Shown here in pieces: positions 33,209 through 52,239 of a DNA stretch of 64,000 nt. The first letter of the stretch is position 1. Each line of letters starts with the position of its first letter. Made by a program: the position numbers and the translations under genes. Under the pieces are notes generated by a model. It saw only the letters and a program-made list of their open reading frames with translations, did not search any database and was not told where the DNA came from. Source of the DNA: Aquilaria yunnanensis (Eukaryota; Streptophyta; Magnoliopsida; Malvales; Thymelaeaceae); the NCBI GenBank assembly GCA_039654915.1, contig CM077593.1, positions 113,633,413 to 113,697,412 on the forward strand, written 5' to 3'.

Positions 33209-34215
33209 GGCCTAAATGCGTGATTGGTCCCTCAACTTTGCTAACTCGCACGAATTAATCCTTAAACTTTGACTCATAATGACTTAGTCCTCTAACATTG
33301 ATAAACTATGCAACTTACTCCCTCAACTATAAAAAAGATGGCGAGTTAGTCTAACGAGGGACGGAAAAGAGGATAGCGTTAGTTATTTTGCTGGAACCGT
33401 TTCTTCTCCGACTAATTCTATTGCAATACAACAGAGATCTTAAATGGCGGTGAGGATGACTCTGCCTCTGACTTGTTGTGCCAATCCGATGTGGGCGGAG
33501 ACAATGCGAGGATGGCGGCAACGACGGTGAAGCCAAATATCACGTGGGCGACGATGCCCAGTCAAATTGGAGGAGGCCAAATCGTGCATTGTTCACTATC
33601 CAATCGAATCGGACGAGGCCCAATCGAATCGGACGGTGCCCAACCAAGTCGGACGACACCCAATCGAATCAAATGGAGGGCCCGAGTTCTCCTCATTCGA
33701 TTTGGTGGGCAGACAACATAGCAAGGGCAGCGATAGCTCGAGTTTCAACAGGGATGGTGGGGGCGACCTTCCAGTGGCATGGTTGGGAGGTACCAGGAGA
33801 GGCGGACAAAGGGCGGCGGGCTTGGAATCTGGAGCGGCTGAGAGACGGGACTCTGACGGTAGTCAAGCAACAGCATGGGGAGCAGCAACGGGCAAAGTCT
33901 GAGGTGGCAGTTGGAAATGGTAAAAGGGTTGATCGAGAGGGGTGACGGTAATGGATTAGGCATTTTGGTGACTGTTGAGTGCGAACGGCTGCTTGGGACA
34001 CGACAGCGGCTGTAGTACGAAAGCGTTGCATGACTTTGGCAATACTCCAAGGGTGACGGCGAGGAGCGAAAAGAAACGCCGTTTGCGACTTCGTATATCG
34101 AGGGACTAACTTGCTTAATTTTTCAAAGTTAAGGGACTAAATCATATTGAGTTAAACTTAAAGGATTAACTCGCTTGAGTCAATAAAGTTAAGGGACCAA
34201 ATGCACATTTTGGCC
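33209..34215. mobile_element. Non-autonomous MULE, 1007 bp, with perfect 9-bp target-site duplication
   Basis: The left terminus GGCCTAAATGCGTGATTGG and the reverse complement of the right terminus GGCCAAAATGTGCATTTGG begin imperfect inverted repeats of about 120 bp. Further in, both carry TCCCTYAACTTT, GTTAATCCTT or ATTAATCCTT, and TTAGTCCY words. TATATAAAT lies directly outside both ends (33200-33208 and 34216-34224). The 9-bp duplication and long TIRs are Mutator hallmarks. The interior is far more GC-rich than the flanks and open on the plus strand (33478-33945, 155 codons), so it may be a captured host fragment (Pack-MULE style). I recognise no domain, and the frame contains a repeat. 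Confidence 0.9.
33599..33674 (+). repeat. 20-bp tandem repeat inside the MULE
   Basis: Four successive units start at CAATCGAATCGGACGAGGCC, then a second with GGTGCC at its end, a third beginning CAACCAAGTCGGACGACACC, and a fourth broken after CAATCGAATCAAATGG. The repeat lies in the GC-rich interior. Because 20 is not a multiple of 3, the repeat shifts the reading frame, which argues against a functional coding role. Confidence 0.75.
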
Positions 34216-34879
34216 TATATAAATTGACAGATAGTCGAGTAAATCTATCTGTTAATATCCACACTCATATTCCTAGTTGAACTTCGGCGGCAGACATACT
34301 TGTCTCTTGATTACTTGTAGACTGCAGTGCATCAAATCCTTGACAACGCATTCGACTCCGCCTATAACCATCGACTTCTGTCAACTTTTTGGTTTAGTCC
34401 TGTCTTAGTATTTTTTTTATAATATTTAAAAGTATTACAAGTATATGAATCTAAATAGTATGCCATAAAAATCAGGGTAGAAAGTGACTGTTACATGAAA
34501 GATAGAAGACCTCGACTACATGTTACTACTGTAGGAAACCACTAACCAGAGCTAAAAGAAAATGCACAATACCAGAACTCTAACTATTTATGTGATATTC
34601 TTTACACCTTACTATCTAAGCTAATTGTGCGAAACTCCTGTCTTAGTATTTGATAAATAAGGTGTCACAAATGAATCTTTTAATAGATTAAGAGCTTTTC
34701 TCTACTCCCCCTTTCTAATGGTTGGCCGGTAGGAACTTGATCAAACACAACATAGTACGGAACGCTTCAAGAGTTGTACCTCTATGCAAGTTAACCGGAG
34801 CAGCACGTAGCACATAACAGTTACAAAGACACTTTGATGGGCCCGTAATATGTAAACATATTGGATTGCGGCTGCCACC
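34216..34879. other. Intergenic spacer
   Basis: Apart from the 9-bp target duplication at its start, I see nothing recognisable up to the LINE remnant. The last part (34700-34880) may already belong to that remnant. Confidence 0.4.
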
Positions 34880-35700
34880 CAAACTACCTTGAAGAAGAAT
34901 CGGACACAGAAGAGGATGTTGGAATCCCCATGACTGACGCATTTCGTGAGGCCCTAAAACATGCAATTGTCGTCAAAGCCTTAGGAAGGAAAAATAGGCT
35001 ACAAACTTCTTATCTCCAGTATATCCGGACTATGAGGTAAACGATCGAGTTGGAGGATACAAGTGTGTAGACCTCGACAAAGATTTCTTCCTCTTCAAAC
35101 TCGAGCTCACAGAAGACTTGCACGTGATCTGTTGTGGCTGCCTTGGTTTGTTGTCGGATGCTTCTTAATCATATGCATGTGGAAGCCCCGATTTCATCCT
35201 GAACTTGCAACTTCTGCAAACACGATGGTATAGGTATGCTCACCAAATCTTCCTTAGGAATTGTATGGTGTATCTCTGTTACAGTAGGTATGGGAGGAAA
35301 CTGGCAAAATCCTTAAGATTGATGCCCACGTACAGAGGCTGGCACTCGGGGACAATTCGCAAGAATTTGCGTTCAAATATATCTCTCCCACTTGGAAAGG
35401 CCATAAGATGGCATGGTACCCCTATCAGTCTCAAGTGTATTGGAGGTCAAAACCTACCCAAAGCAATATTGGGTCTACGACTACTCATTGACCCCATCTA
35501 GTTGTCGATATTCCAACAAGGAACTGGCCTCTATTCCTTATCCTTTTGCTTGCAATCCAGCCCAGTCTTGCCCCAATACGGGACTAATTCCCCTTCAGCA
35601 AACTTGTGGTGGTTTTCATCCATATTTCCGCACTTGTTACCCAATTGATCTAGACTGAAAAGGCCAAACAAAAAAGATTTGATCTTTATGACAGAGGAGG
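34880..35700 (+). pseudogene. LINE ORF1 remnant (DUF4283 region), heavily mutated
   Basis: The plus strand reads DAFREALKHAIVVKALGRKN (34936-34995) and, after a stop and frame change, VDLDKDFFLFKLELTEDLH (about 35070-35126). Further on come GKILKIDAHVQ or its frame neighbour, and ARICVQIYLSHLERP (about 35350-35405). This order matches the gag-like first ORF of plant L1-type LINEs: the LLGRK...vDLenDyFLvkF block, then the IGK...D block, then the ARICVEIDL block. Many stops and frame changes show it is long dead. The fragment probably extends to about 35700. Confidence is limited because it rests on remembered family patterns. Confidence 0.6.
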
Positions 35701-36413
35701 CTAAAGCCATCACATCTCAATCTTTCGTTTATGTGAAGGACATATTAGGGCTTAGAGCTCACTAAAGTCGATAAATTCCCCATATCTTGCAGCGTGATAG
35801 GAGAAATCGTGGTCGTTTTCGCCAAAGTTCCCAATGGAACAGCATGAGAATTTTCTTCTTCAGCTATTTCCATTCGGTACCCTGTAGGAAGGCAGCACCA
35901 TTCAAGGCTCGGTTCTTTTCTTATCATAAATCCTATTTATTACTATTTTTATTATTATCTTAAGTTATAATTACTTGAATAATTATTCATAATATAATTA
36001 TCGGCGTGCATAAAGAAAATTTAATAAAAAGTAACTTGCTTTATACTAAAAACGATATAAAAGTGGTTTTCCGGTTTCTGAAATGGTAGATTTTAATTAA
36101 AATTTGAGAGAAAATTTACTATATAATCACTTGTTAAAAATGTCTGGTAAACACACCTTCATGGGTTACATGAGTAAGCAATCAATTAAGAACAACAGAA
36201 TAAGATTACTTGGTTTCAAACGTTGAACCTCCTCGGAAATTCCCAAAGATTGGTCAATAGCGTCCGGTAATGAGTAACAATTTAATCAAATAAAACTGTC
36301 ATCTGCACCGAGCCCTGTGAAAGAAATACGAAATAAAAACCGATAGTAGTCAATGCTCCGTCGCATGATCATGAAATTCTTGAAGATGATCATAGACAGA
36401 GAAACTGAATTAA
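35701..36413. other. Spacer and 3' flank of the PPR gene
   Basis: No gene. The PPR 3' untranslated region should lie just left of 36414. Confidence 0.4.
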
Positions 36414-38183
36414 TCACCAATAATCCAGACAAGAACATGATCCATCTCGGAAATGATGGAACCGAAGCTTGTCCCTAATAATAATCTCTCTGTTCGCAAC
36501 AACTGAAATATACTTGATTGCTAAATGGCAGTCCTCGCACATTCTAAGGTTCTTCACAATCCTGATAGGGACACCAGAGCTAGTTTTCAACAGCCCAAAT
36601 GCAATTGCAAGCTTCTCACTGTGATATCTAAGCGCATATTCTCTTTCCTCTTCTTCTATCTCATGCATCACCGATTCCCCTACCATCACATACCCTGCAT
36701 CTTTGCATCTGCGCATCAAATCATCTAAATATCGATAGATTTTGCCCGTCTCAGGGTTCGATTTGTCGCCCATGCTGAACAAATGAATCTTCTGGCCGAT
36801 GTCTATTGTGCTATACCCAACTTGCTTCTTCAAGCGGTTCCTGATCATCACATTTCTAATCGCCTCCACTTGATCCATTTTACCTGCTAACGCATACATG
36901 TTTGAAAGCATTACAAAATGGCCAGGATTTTCAGGCTCAATTGATAAGAGAAGCTGTGCCACTTTTATTCCTATGTCATAATTCTTGTGCATCTTGCAAG
37001 CTCCAAGCATAGCAGTCCAGACTGCGGGTCCAGGCTCTTCAGGGATCGTCTCATTGATATACTCGTATGCTTCATTCAAAAGTCCTGCACGTCCAAGCAA
37101 ATCCACCAGGCAAACATGATGCTCCATGCCTGGAACCAAACCATACTCACGCTTCATGCTGGCAAACACCCGGCGCCCTTCATCAACAAGCCCGGTGTGA
37201 GCACAAGCTGATAAAACTGCGACAAACGTGACATTATTAGGCCGTGGGCCGTGCAACTTCATTTGGTTAAAGAGCTCAACAGCTTCACCGCCATAACCAT
37301 GCATCCCGTAACCTGCAATCATCGCCGTCCAAGCGACGACATTCTTCTCCTCCATGACATCGAAAACTTGAAGAGCTTTCCTCACATTCCCGCACCTACT
37401 ATACATATTAATCAATGCAGTACCAAGCACCACATTTACATAATAACTGTTAGCAACAATATAATCATGCACCCAACGACCTAAACCCTCTGCACCCAAC
37501 TGAGCACAAGCTGATAACACAATCACAACCGTCGTGGAGTCTGGTTTAAGACCCGATCCTCGCATTATTTCAAACACCTCAATCGCTTCCTTAGCAAACC
37601 CATTTTGCTCATACCCTGACATCATCGCGTTCCAAGCCACGACAGTTCTTTCAGGCGTGTCATCGAACACCTTCCGCGCAGCAGCCAAATTACCCGATTT
37701 CGAATAAAAACTCACTAGCGCAGCCTGGACGTAAACATCCAATCCGTACCCGCGAACAAAAACATGACAATGAACAACTTTACCTATCTTGGAGGCTGAT
37801 AAATCGGCGCAAGCTTTAATCACGGCGGTGAAAGTGTAAGTCGAAGGCAAGATGTTGGCTAAAATCATGCGGTAGTAGTAGAGAATAGATTCGTAAGAGA
37901 GCTTGAACTTGGAAGTCGATTTGATGATGGAATTGAACAGAAACGAATCAGGTTCCGGGACTGTGAAAAATATCCGCCGCGTGTAGTAGACAGATGCGCC
38001 GGCCTCGAAAGCGAGAGTGAGGAGCTTCGTGAGGGATCGGATGGATCCGGAGCCGGAGACGACAAGCCGTGCGTGGAACTGACGGAGGAGTCTGAGGGGT
38101 GCGCCTGCTTTGAGGATGGCTTGATGAGATGCCGAATGCTTCGGTGCGTGTTGATGGTGAGAAATCTGTTGCTTGGTTTCCAT
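36414..38183 (-). CDS. DYW-class pentatricopeptide repeat protein, At2g33760-like, intronless
   Basis: 589 residues. It has an array of P, L and S type PPR motifs from about residue 30 (for example LPSTYTFTAVIKACADLSAS, TVVAWNAMMSGYEQNGFAKE, NVVAWTAMIAGYGMHGYGGE), then E and E+ motifs, then a complete DYW deaminase domain. The deaminase zinc site is visible as HSEKLAIAFGLL and MCEDCH, and the protein ends CSCLDYW. DYW-PPR proteins bind organellar RNA one repeat per base and usually direct C-to-U editing in plastids or mitochondria. The overall order and wording match Arabidopsis At2g33760 as I know it. The start is the first ATG in frame (38183); upstream in-frame sequence has no ATG. A clear transit peptide is not obvious. 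Confidence 0.92.
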   Translation of the reverse strand: METKQQISHHQHAPKHSASHQAILKAGAPLRLLRQFHARLVVSGSGSIRSLTKLLTLAFEAGASVYYTRRIFFTVPEPDSFLFNSIIKSTSKFKLSYESILYYYRMILANILPSTYTFTAVIKACADLSASKIGKVVHCHVFVRGYGLDVYVQAALVSFYSKSGNLAAARKVFDDTPERTVVAWNAMMSGYEQNGFAKEAIEVFEIMRGSGLKPDSTTVVIVLSACAQLGAEGLGRWVHDYIVANSYYVNVVLGTALINMYSRCGNVRKALQVFDVMEEKNVVAWTAMIAGYGMHGYGGEAVELFNQMKLHGPRPNNVTFVAVLSACAHTGLVDEGRRVFASMKREYGLVPGMEHHVCLVDLLGRAGLLNEAYEYINETIPEEPGPAVWTAMLGACKMHKNYDIGIKVAQLLLSIEPENPGHFVMLSNMYALAGKMDQVEAIRNVMIRNRLKKQVGYSTIDIGQKIHLFSMGDKSNPETGKIYRYLDDLMRRCKDAGYVMVGESVMHEIEEEEREYALRYHSEKLAIAFGLLKTSSGVPIRIVKNLRMCEDCHLAIKYISVVANREIIIRDKLRFHHFRDGSCSCLDYW

Positions 38184-38339
38184 CAGAATCCGCCATTGGA
38201 AGGCAATAGAAAGCAAGAGAAGAAGGCTCTCTGGGGAATTTTAATACTGAATTCAAAACGGACCGTTTGTGTCGTATGTGTTAGTACACATTTTCTCCCA
38301 GCTTTGGGTAGTATTCACACTTTTGTACCCTATTAAAAA

Positions 38340-38475
38340 AAATTATAAAAATTTAAAGATAGCATGAAAATTTACTTCTAAATTGACTATTGTATATATA
38401 TAATATTAAATTTAAAATAAAATTAGTTTAAAAAAATATATAAATAAAAATAAATCAGTTAACTTATGTTAAAAC
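38340..38475. mobile_element. MITE family B, fragment (right half)
   Basis: It shares ATTATAAAAATTTA, TATAATATTAAATTT, AAAATTAGTTTAAAAAAATA and the end TTAACTTATGTTAAAAC with the right halves of 29651-29972 and 32021-32349. The left half is missing. Confidence 0.5.
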
Positions 38476-38817
38476 AATTTGGTTCTTAATTTGTGTTTTA
38501 GTAACTTTGATTACATCAATTTCATCAGTTTACCTCTTAAAATCTAGTAAAGGCAATATAATTATACAATAGTAGTTATATTAAGAAAGAATTGGGTTCC
38601 TATATCTTTCCTCAAGTTGCTCGAGCCCAACTCTCGACGACAATGCTTGTTGAGAAGTCAATCTCCAGGCCAACTGGGTATAATTTTGATAGTTCAAGGG
38701 CTATTTATAGCTATTTTTAGTTTTGAGGACAGAAAGGTTAGATTCATTATATTTGACAAGGCAATTATAGATTTAAGCCTATGAAAATATTTGACCTCAC
38801 AATTGTACAAAAAAAAG

Positions 38818-39204
38818 GCTTAAATGTGGAATAGTACATCGAACTTTACCTAGTTGATCACTTAAGAGCTTAAATTATGAACCGATACAACTTATGACTC
38901 ATACTTCTAAATTTGGGATAGTTTAATTCACAAAATGAGTTGATTAGTCAAATGAAGCCACACGTTTGAATGTTGTTTGCTACCATCTGACCGAGCTGAT
39001 AAACTCGCCAAATTATTCACTCGTAGAGATACTCAAACGGTGGCAAATAGCATTCGAATGTATGACTTTATATGACTAACTAACTCACATTTTGGACTTA
39101 ACCACCCCAAACTCAGAAGTACGAATCATAAGTTGTGCTGGTTAATAATTCAAGTCATTAAGTGATCTAGTAGGTAAAGTTTGAGGTACTATTTTGCATT
39201 TAAG
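38818..39204. mobile_element. MITE with about 120-bp terminal inverted repeats (387 bp)
   Basis: The left end reads GCTTAAATGTGGAATAGTAC, and the reverse complement of the right end reads ACTTAAATGCAAAATAGTAC. Both continue with AACTTTACCTA, GATCACTTAA, ACAACTTATGA and TACTTCTRAATTTGGG, so pairing extends deep into the element. The flanks are A-rich on both sides (around 38809-38817 and from 39205), so the exact target duplication cannot be read. No coding capacity. Confidence 0.85.
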
Positions 39205-42200
39205 TAAAAAAAACATCAAAAGATTTAAACGTGGATGCTAGATTGCAAAAAAAAGCAAGGAAGAGAGCAAGTTTATAACAAGCAGCTAAAAGTGAAAATA
39301 ATATTGAAGCTTGCGGTAAAAAGTAAGGGTGAGAGGCAAAATCCGAAAATCGAAACCCAAACTTGATCCTTAACTTGACCATATATTTTGGGGTTTGGGT
39401 CTGATTGTAAGGTAAGACAACGATATTTTGGGCCAACTTGACCCAACTCGATTCTAATGTCTAAAAAAACAAGTTGGGTTGGGTTAACTCAACATTACCT
39501 AAATTAGCCCAGCACACTACCAACCACAACTCAATCCGCTCGACTCATATTAGGTATTTAATTTATACTTAGTCAACCTAGCACATTCCTTGTTACCATC
39601 CTAACAAATGGGAAAATTACAGTATAAAGGTAAAATGGTTATAGCCTATTATATAGCATGATTTTTCCCATAGTGAATTGAATGTGAGGGGTAAAATGTA
39701 TAATCTACATTTCTTTAAAAGATCCACACAATGGTTACTTGACCTTTAAGAAAACCTTGAAGGATTGCTTGGTCAACAAGTAACATATGGACTTTATTGT
39801 AAGATTTCAAGACTTGAGTACTCAATTGTACAACTTCAAAAGAGAGGTTTTAGAAAGATTTGAATAGTATGAAAGTAATTTTTGTAGGCTAAAATATACA
39901 AAGGAAACAAAGACTATTATTCAAGAACTTATGACAACTAGGTTTACAATTGTTCGCAAAAATAACTTAAGGATGAGATGATTCTTTACAAGAGTCAAAG
40001 ATGGTTATTTATAGCATTATCTTAGCCTTTTATTTCCAATTTTTAAGGTAAAAAAGGTGGCTAAAGATTGTCCAAAAAGTTTTTGCTTAAAATATACTTA
40101 TAGTGACCTAAGTGAGGGTTAAGGTTAAACTATTCAAGTCAAATACAATATCTTAATTTTTTGTCATTTCTTGGCCATTTTCATCCCCCACCAGACACAA
40201 CCTGTTCTTTATCTCCTTTATAAGTTTCTATAGCCACCATAGCTCAAGCTCCCAAGAAATTACAAAAGAAGGAATCAGATGCAACAAGAAAGAGAAAAAC
40301 CTTAATTTTCAGGTTTATTGTGTATCTCTTAAAGATTTCAGCTTTCACAGCTTAGGTAAGAGTTTTATCTGGGTTTCATATCTGTTTATTATTCAATACT
40401 GATGCCCAAACATCTATGAAGCTAAAACCTTAAGCTTGAAAGAAAGCCAAAAGCTTGATAAACCAAGTTTAGGTTAAGGAGGAAATTGCACCTAGGGTTT
40501 CAACTATACAGCTTTGGTGCTTTGTTATGGCAGTGAAATTTAGGGTTTTTATAGCCCAAGCTACTACTAACTAATACCAATTAACCTTTTAAGACCAAAC
40601 ATTAACCTGAGGAGGGTTGCCATAGTGATTACACAATGTTTATTTGATTGTTTATGAACTAACCATAATGTGTTTATTACTACCAGTATTACTTTTGTTT
40701 GTTGCTGTGTTGTTTGTGCATTTGAATGACTGTGTTTGTGTATTTGTACTATATTTTTGTGTTTTAGTATGTTTGGATTTCAGGTATATGACTAGAGTTT
40801 GAAGATTTTATTGATAAGCCCTTACTAAGTTTCATTTAAAAAACTTACCCCATTTCTATCTATTTCAAAAGCACCTGAAAAAGAAGATTCAAACTAATAG
40901 CTGTAGTTTGAATTCTCTGTGAAATTTCAGGTATATTAACTTTTACATGTGTAGTTGTAGCTGAAAAGTTTTATGATTTTTGAAGCACATTGACTGTTTT
41001 TAGTAATGGTACTTTTTGTCTTATGCAGCAGTTGGTTCCTTCGAGTTTCTAGTGTGCTTAGTACTTTTGAAGTTCTCCAAGAAGCTTAGTGTACGTATTA
41101 ACTAAGTTATTGTCATGTATGTGGTGCATAAATGCATGTAAATGAGTTTGGTATGTTGTGTGTGTAATGTGAGAAGGATATATGGATCAATGAAGTGTGG
41201 TTTGAAGTGTTTGTGTGTGTGTGTGTGTAATTCTGTCCATATTGGTTCTTATGGACTGTTTTGAAGAGTATGATGTTTGATGCTTATGTAATGACTTAAA
41301 ATCCAGGAGAATGATTTCCCCATGTATCTAAGACATGTATAGAGCTAGCCATGTTAGTTTTGTACTTTGAAATGAAGTGTATGAATTTTAAGAAATTTTG
41401 TATGGGCATTATGGTCACTAGTTGCTCAAATTTGGTACAATGTACTCCAATAACCATAATTTTTTGTACTTAATGAGTTTGGTTATGAAATTTTGACCAC
41501 ACTTAGAATACTTAAAGATAAAGAATTTTGTTTTTGAATCACTAGATTTGGCACCCTATAGCAAGAGTTATGACATGTCAAAGTTAACTAATTTTGTTAG
41601 GTACTGTTCATATGGTCAATTTTACCCGGTTGAGTGTAAAGTCCATAATGGCAATCTTAGATAGATTTAATATCTCAAACTTGTTTTCCTATAAAGGTTT
41701 AAGTGTATTAAAGGCTTTAAAATCTTTAGGGCACATGAGAACACGGGTAGAATTTGAGTTGGATACGGTGTGAAAGTTTAGACACATAAAATGGGCACCA
41801 ATAGTATCATGTGTGCATATGATTATACATGCACTTTGGGATTTTACTCAAATTCCATATTGGCCAAGAATCAAGAATTTCACTGTCATCATTACTTCCA
41901 GATGAAATTGTATGTGTGATGGTTAAACCAATATACACATATTTGCATAATGACTAAGAAGGTCACTTAAGTAAACACAATGTGCATGTTTTGCTTGCCC
42001 TATAGGACATGGACTATTTGGGGCTTGAGCTCACTAAATTGATTACTGTATTTAAGTACTCAGAGTAGTAACATTCCTTTCCTAATTCCTAACTCAACCC
42101 AACTCATCTTATCTCCTAAGTCTTAACCCTAACATAAATTGAAGGAGAGGAAAAAAGAGAAGAAAATAAAAGAAAGATGAAGGGCCAAATGGAGAAGAGT

Positions 42201-42636
42201 TAGAAAGTGAGAGAGAGCGGGGGTGATAGACATCATATTTTAAACATGATTAAGAACAACAATTTGCATTTTTTATTTTGTTACATTCAAAGGGAAAGGA
42301 AAGTGAAACCATTATAATTTTGATAGCAGTAATAGAAACATAAAACAAAAATCTATTAACAACGTTTACTCTGGGTTATTTTTTAATATATTTTTAGGGT
42401 ATCACGATGATAATTCTAATTAATATATATTCATTGGAAATTTGATTCAAGGATAATGAAATGAATTTAAGAGTTGGACTTAAAATTACACACACTAATT
42501 TTTATTTTAACTACTTAGTGCTAAAATAACAAGTAAAAATATTTATTCTATTAATTATGGGTTGGAAAGTGAAGTGACATTGGTTTTCATGCTGGATCAA
42601 CCTGACACTAGGTTTAGGTTATGTCTGAAAATAAGG
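39205..42636. other. Intergenic DNA, no supported gene
   Basis: Open frames are short and lack domains. A (TG)n microsatellite lies at about 41211-41228. The segment 40180-41120 has transcript-like composition (CT-rich leader near 40200, several GT/AG pairs) but no frame I can support, so a non-coding transcript is possible. The segment 39340-39560 contains the CCCAACTCGA and GACCCAACT words common in degenerate plant repeats. Confidence 0.4.
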
Positions 42637-43062
42637 GAAAGTTACAATTACTCTCCTGAGGTTTACCCTAACCTATATTTTATCTTATTTATTTTTAAAA
42701 ACCAATAGTTTGCCCCTGGTTCTTTTATACTGTCTTATAATAAATTTTGAAACTGTAATTTAAACTATATAAAAGTCATCTTCCAATAATGTCGGTTTCT
42801 TTAATATTTTTGTTATAGTTAATAGACATTTTAAATTATTAATTTTTCTTTTTTTTTAAATACATTTTTCTTTTCTTAAATATATATCAGTTTTTTTAAA
42901 GGCCGGTTAATTATGAAAAAATATAAAAAATCTTGAAATTAGTGAAAAATGGTTATCAAATTTTTGATTTTTTTTTATAGTTTAATTTACAATTTCAAAA
43001 GTTATTGTTAGGCACTATAAAGAAAATATGGGGTAAAGTGTAGGTTTATTAAAATATAGGGG
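42637..43062. mobile_element. Palindromic MITE, family A, copy 2
   Basis: The left side TTACAATTACTCTCCTGAGG, with CCTATATTTTATC, mirrors the right side GGGTAAAGTGTAGG. Internal words (AACTGTAATTTAAACTAT, TAATAGACATTTTAAATTA) are shared with 13719-14150 and with the copy starting at 63599. Confidence 0.65.
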
Positions 43063-43930
43063 GACATCGATTCGAGGATGCGAAGGTTGGAATTGATACA
43101 CCGTGACCGGAATTGAGACAATGGGACCTTGAATTTGGACGGCTGAAGGCGAGGTCTGCGAGATTAAGTTTAGACTCTGAAGAAGGGAAGAGACAAACAA
43201 GTTTGATAAGCCGACGACTGAAGCCTGAAGGAGAGAAGAATTCGAAAAGCAGGTCAGGTGACTAGGGTATGTATTATTATTAGTTTTAAAGACAATATAG
43301 GTATTTTAAGACTTGACAAGTTTCACAAGTAGACGGAGCGGGTTTACCTGTGGTGGGTACCCCCTACCCGCCATTCGCCCATACCCACGAGACAGGCATA
43401 AATTAATGTTCACATCTGCCTTGTTGCGGATATTTTTACACGTTTACCCATCTGTCACGGCTAGTTATCCGTGAATGGTGGATTTTGCCCGCCTAACCGC
43501 CATCCCTACTTTCACCTCCAGTAAAAAGTGTTGCTAAACCATTTTTGTTATTCATGAGTACCCATACGTTCGACCAATTAATTAGGCTAAGAACTATAAG
43601 CCCAAATTAACTTAGGCCTGAATTTGGGCTTTGGACAAAACCGGGTCCACCTAGCCCAGCGTCCATACCCGGTTTGTTTTCTCAGAAGTCAGAACCGCCT
43701 CTTTCCCCATCTTTAGTGGGACGGAGCCATCGGGCATCGAACGGGAAACAAATAAAAACCAAAATGCTTCCCAGTTTTCCATTCGAGTGGCAAAACCTCC
43801 AAAATTTCTTCCCCTCCCTCGCTCTGGGTTTCAGCTTTGACGGAAATTCTCCTCGCAGGGTTTTCCGTATTTGGTTATCTTCTCCGGAAACAAGAACAGT
43901 TAGACTTCTTTTCGTCGTAAAACCCTAACA
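43063..43930 (+). promoter_or_regulatory. Upstream region and leader of RPB2
   Basis: The last 250 bases before the RPB2 ATG are CT-rich and GC-richer than the rest (43680-43930), typical of a housekeeping-gene leader. A leader-like CCCTAAC lies just before the ATG. No TATA box is evident. The part 43063-43400 has no supported gene. Confidence 0.4.
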
Positions 43931-51274
<7,344 letters not shown>

Positions 51275-52239
51275 GACGTTATGGTTGTTCAACATGTTTG
51301 TGGTTTCACATTTAAAGAGAGAATTCCTCTTAACCGGCTTTAAAATAGTAGCAGCGACCTCAGCATAGAGGCAGAGGTGTAGCTGAAGCGAGCAAGTTCT
51401 CGCCCATTCCTGATAGTGCCGGAAAATACACTGGAAAACAGCCTCACCTATGTCATGTATTTGAACTTTTCGACAAGTTCTTACTGAAGTTAATAGTAGT
51501 ATTTAGTAATGTTGCAGTACGTGGAGTTCTAGCCTTCTAGGGTCTAGCCTGCAGGTTCATTGGCTTTTCTTTTGGGCGTGTAAAGGAAAACGCTAGAGAG
51601 ATAGATTGAATGCGTTTATAGAGCTCTGATATAGATTTCAACGCAGTCGCTAAGAAATTCCAGTGATGATCTTTGTTAAGTATAAATGTGAATGAGGCAT
51701 GAAAACATGAATCTAACACTGTAGTTGGTCGACCGTTATTTGAGTTTCCAACAGATGAATATGAGGGTCTCGTGCCAAATTCAGGTGCTAAAAGCCAATC
51801 GGTCTTGTCAGTTGCTACTCGCAACACATCCCCAAGTCATCAAAGGTGGTAATTTTACATGCCATTTAGATAATTAGACTTCATCTCATAATCAATTAGA
51901 AATTTTGAGGGTTTATTTATGAGTTAAGAGCTGTACGCCTGTATCATATGCCATATCACTCCAGGACTAATAGTCCGAAGGATTTCATAGCTAAGAGTGG
52001 AACTTTGACCGCCATGGTATTTACGTTGCCCTGCAATGCCCTAAGGCACAAGCTTCAGCCTAACAGTTAAGACTTCAAAGCCAAATGACCAATACGAATA
52101 CTAATATTACTGTCATGTTTGTCTTGCATTGCCGTTGTACGAAATGCTTTCACGGAGAACTGCAGCTGAAATATCATTCCATGTTCTCAGTCATCAATCT
52201 TTCATTGATCAACTGGAAAGTCCTTGCCTGACTCATTTT
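51275..52239. other. Convergent 3' flanks of RPB2 and the coiled-coil gene
   Basis: About 965 bases separate the two stop codons. Both 3' untranslated regions must lie here. No further gene is supported. Confidence 0.5.

Noticed and set aside
33478..33945. 155-codon frame inside the MULE as a real gene
   Set aside because: It contains a 20-bp repeat that shifts frame, all three plus frames are open in parts, and no domain is recognisable; treated as element interior.
43015..43200. 61-codon minus-strand frame before RPB2
   Set aside because: Starts at a MITE boundary, has no domain and no splice support.
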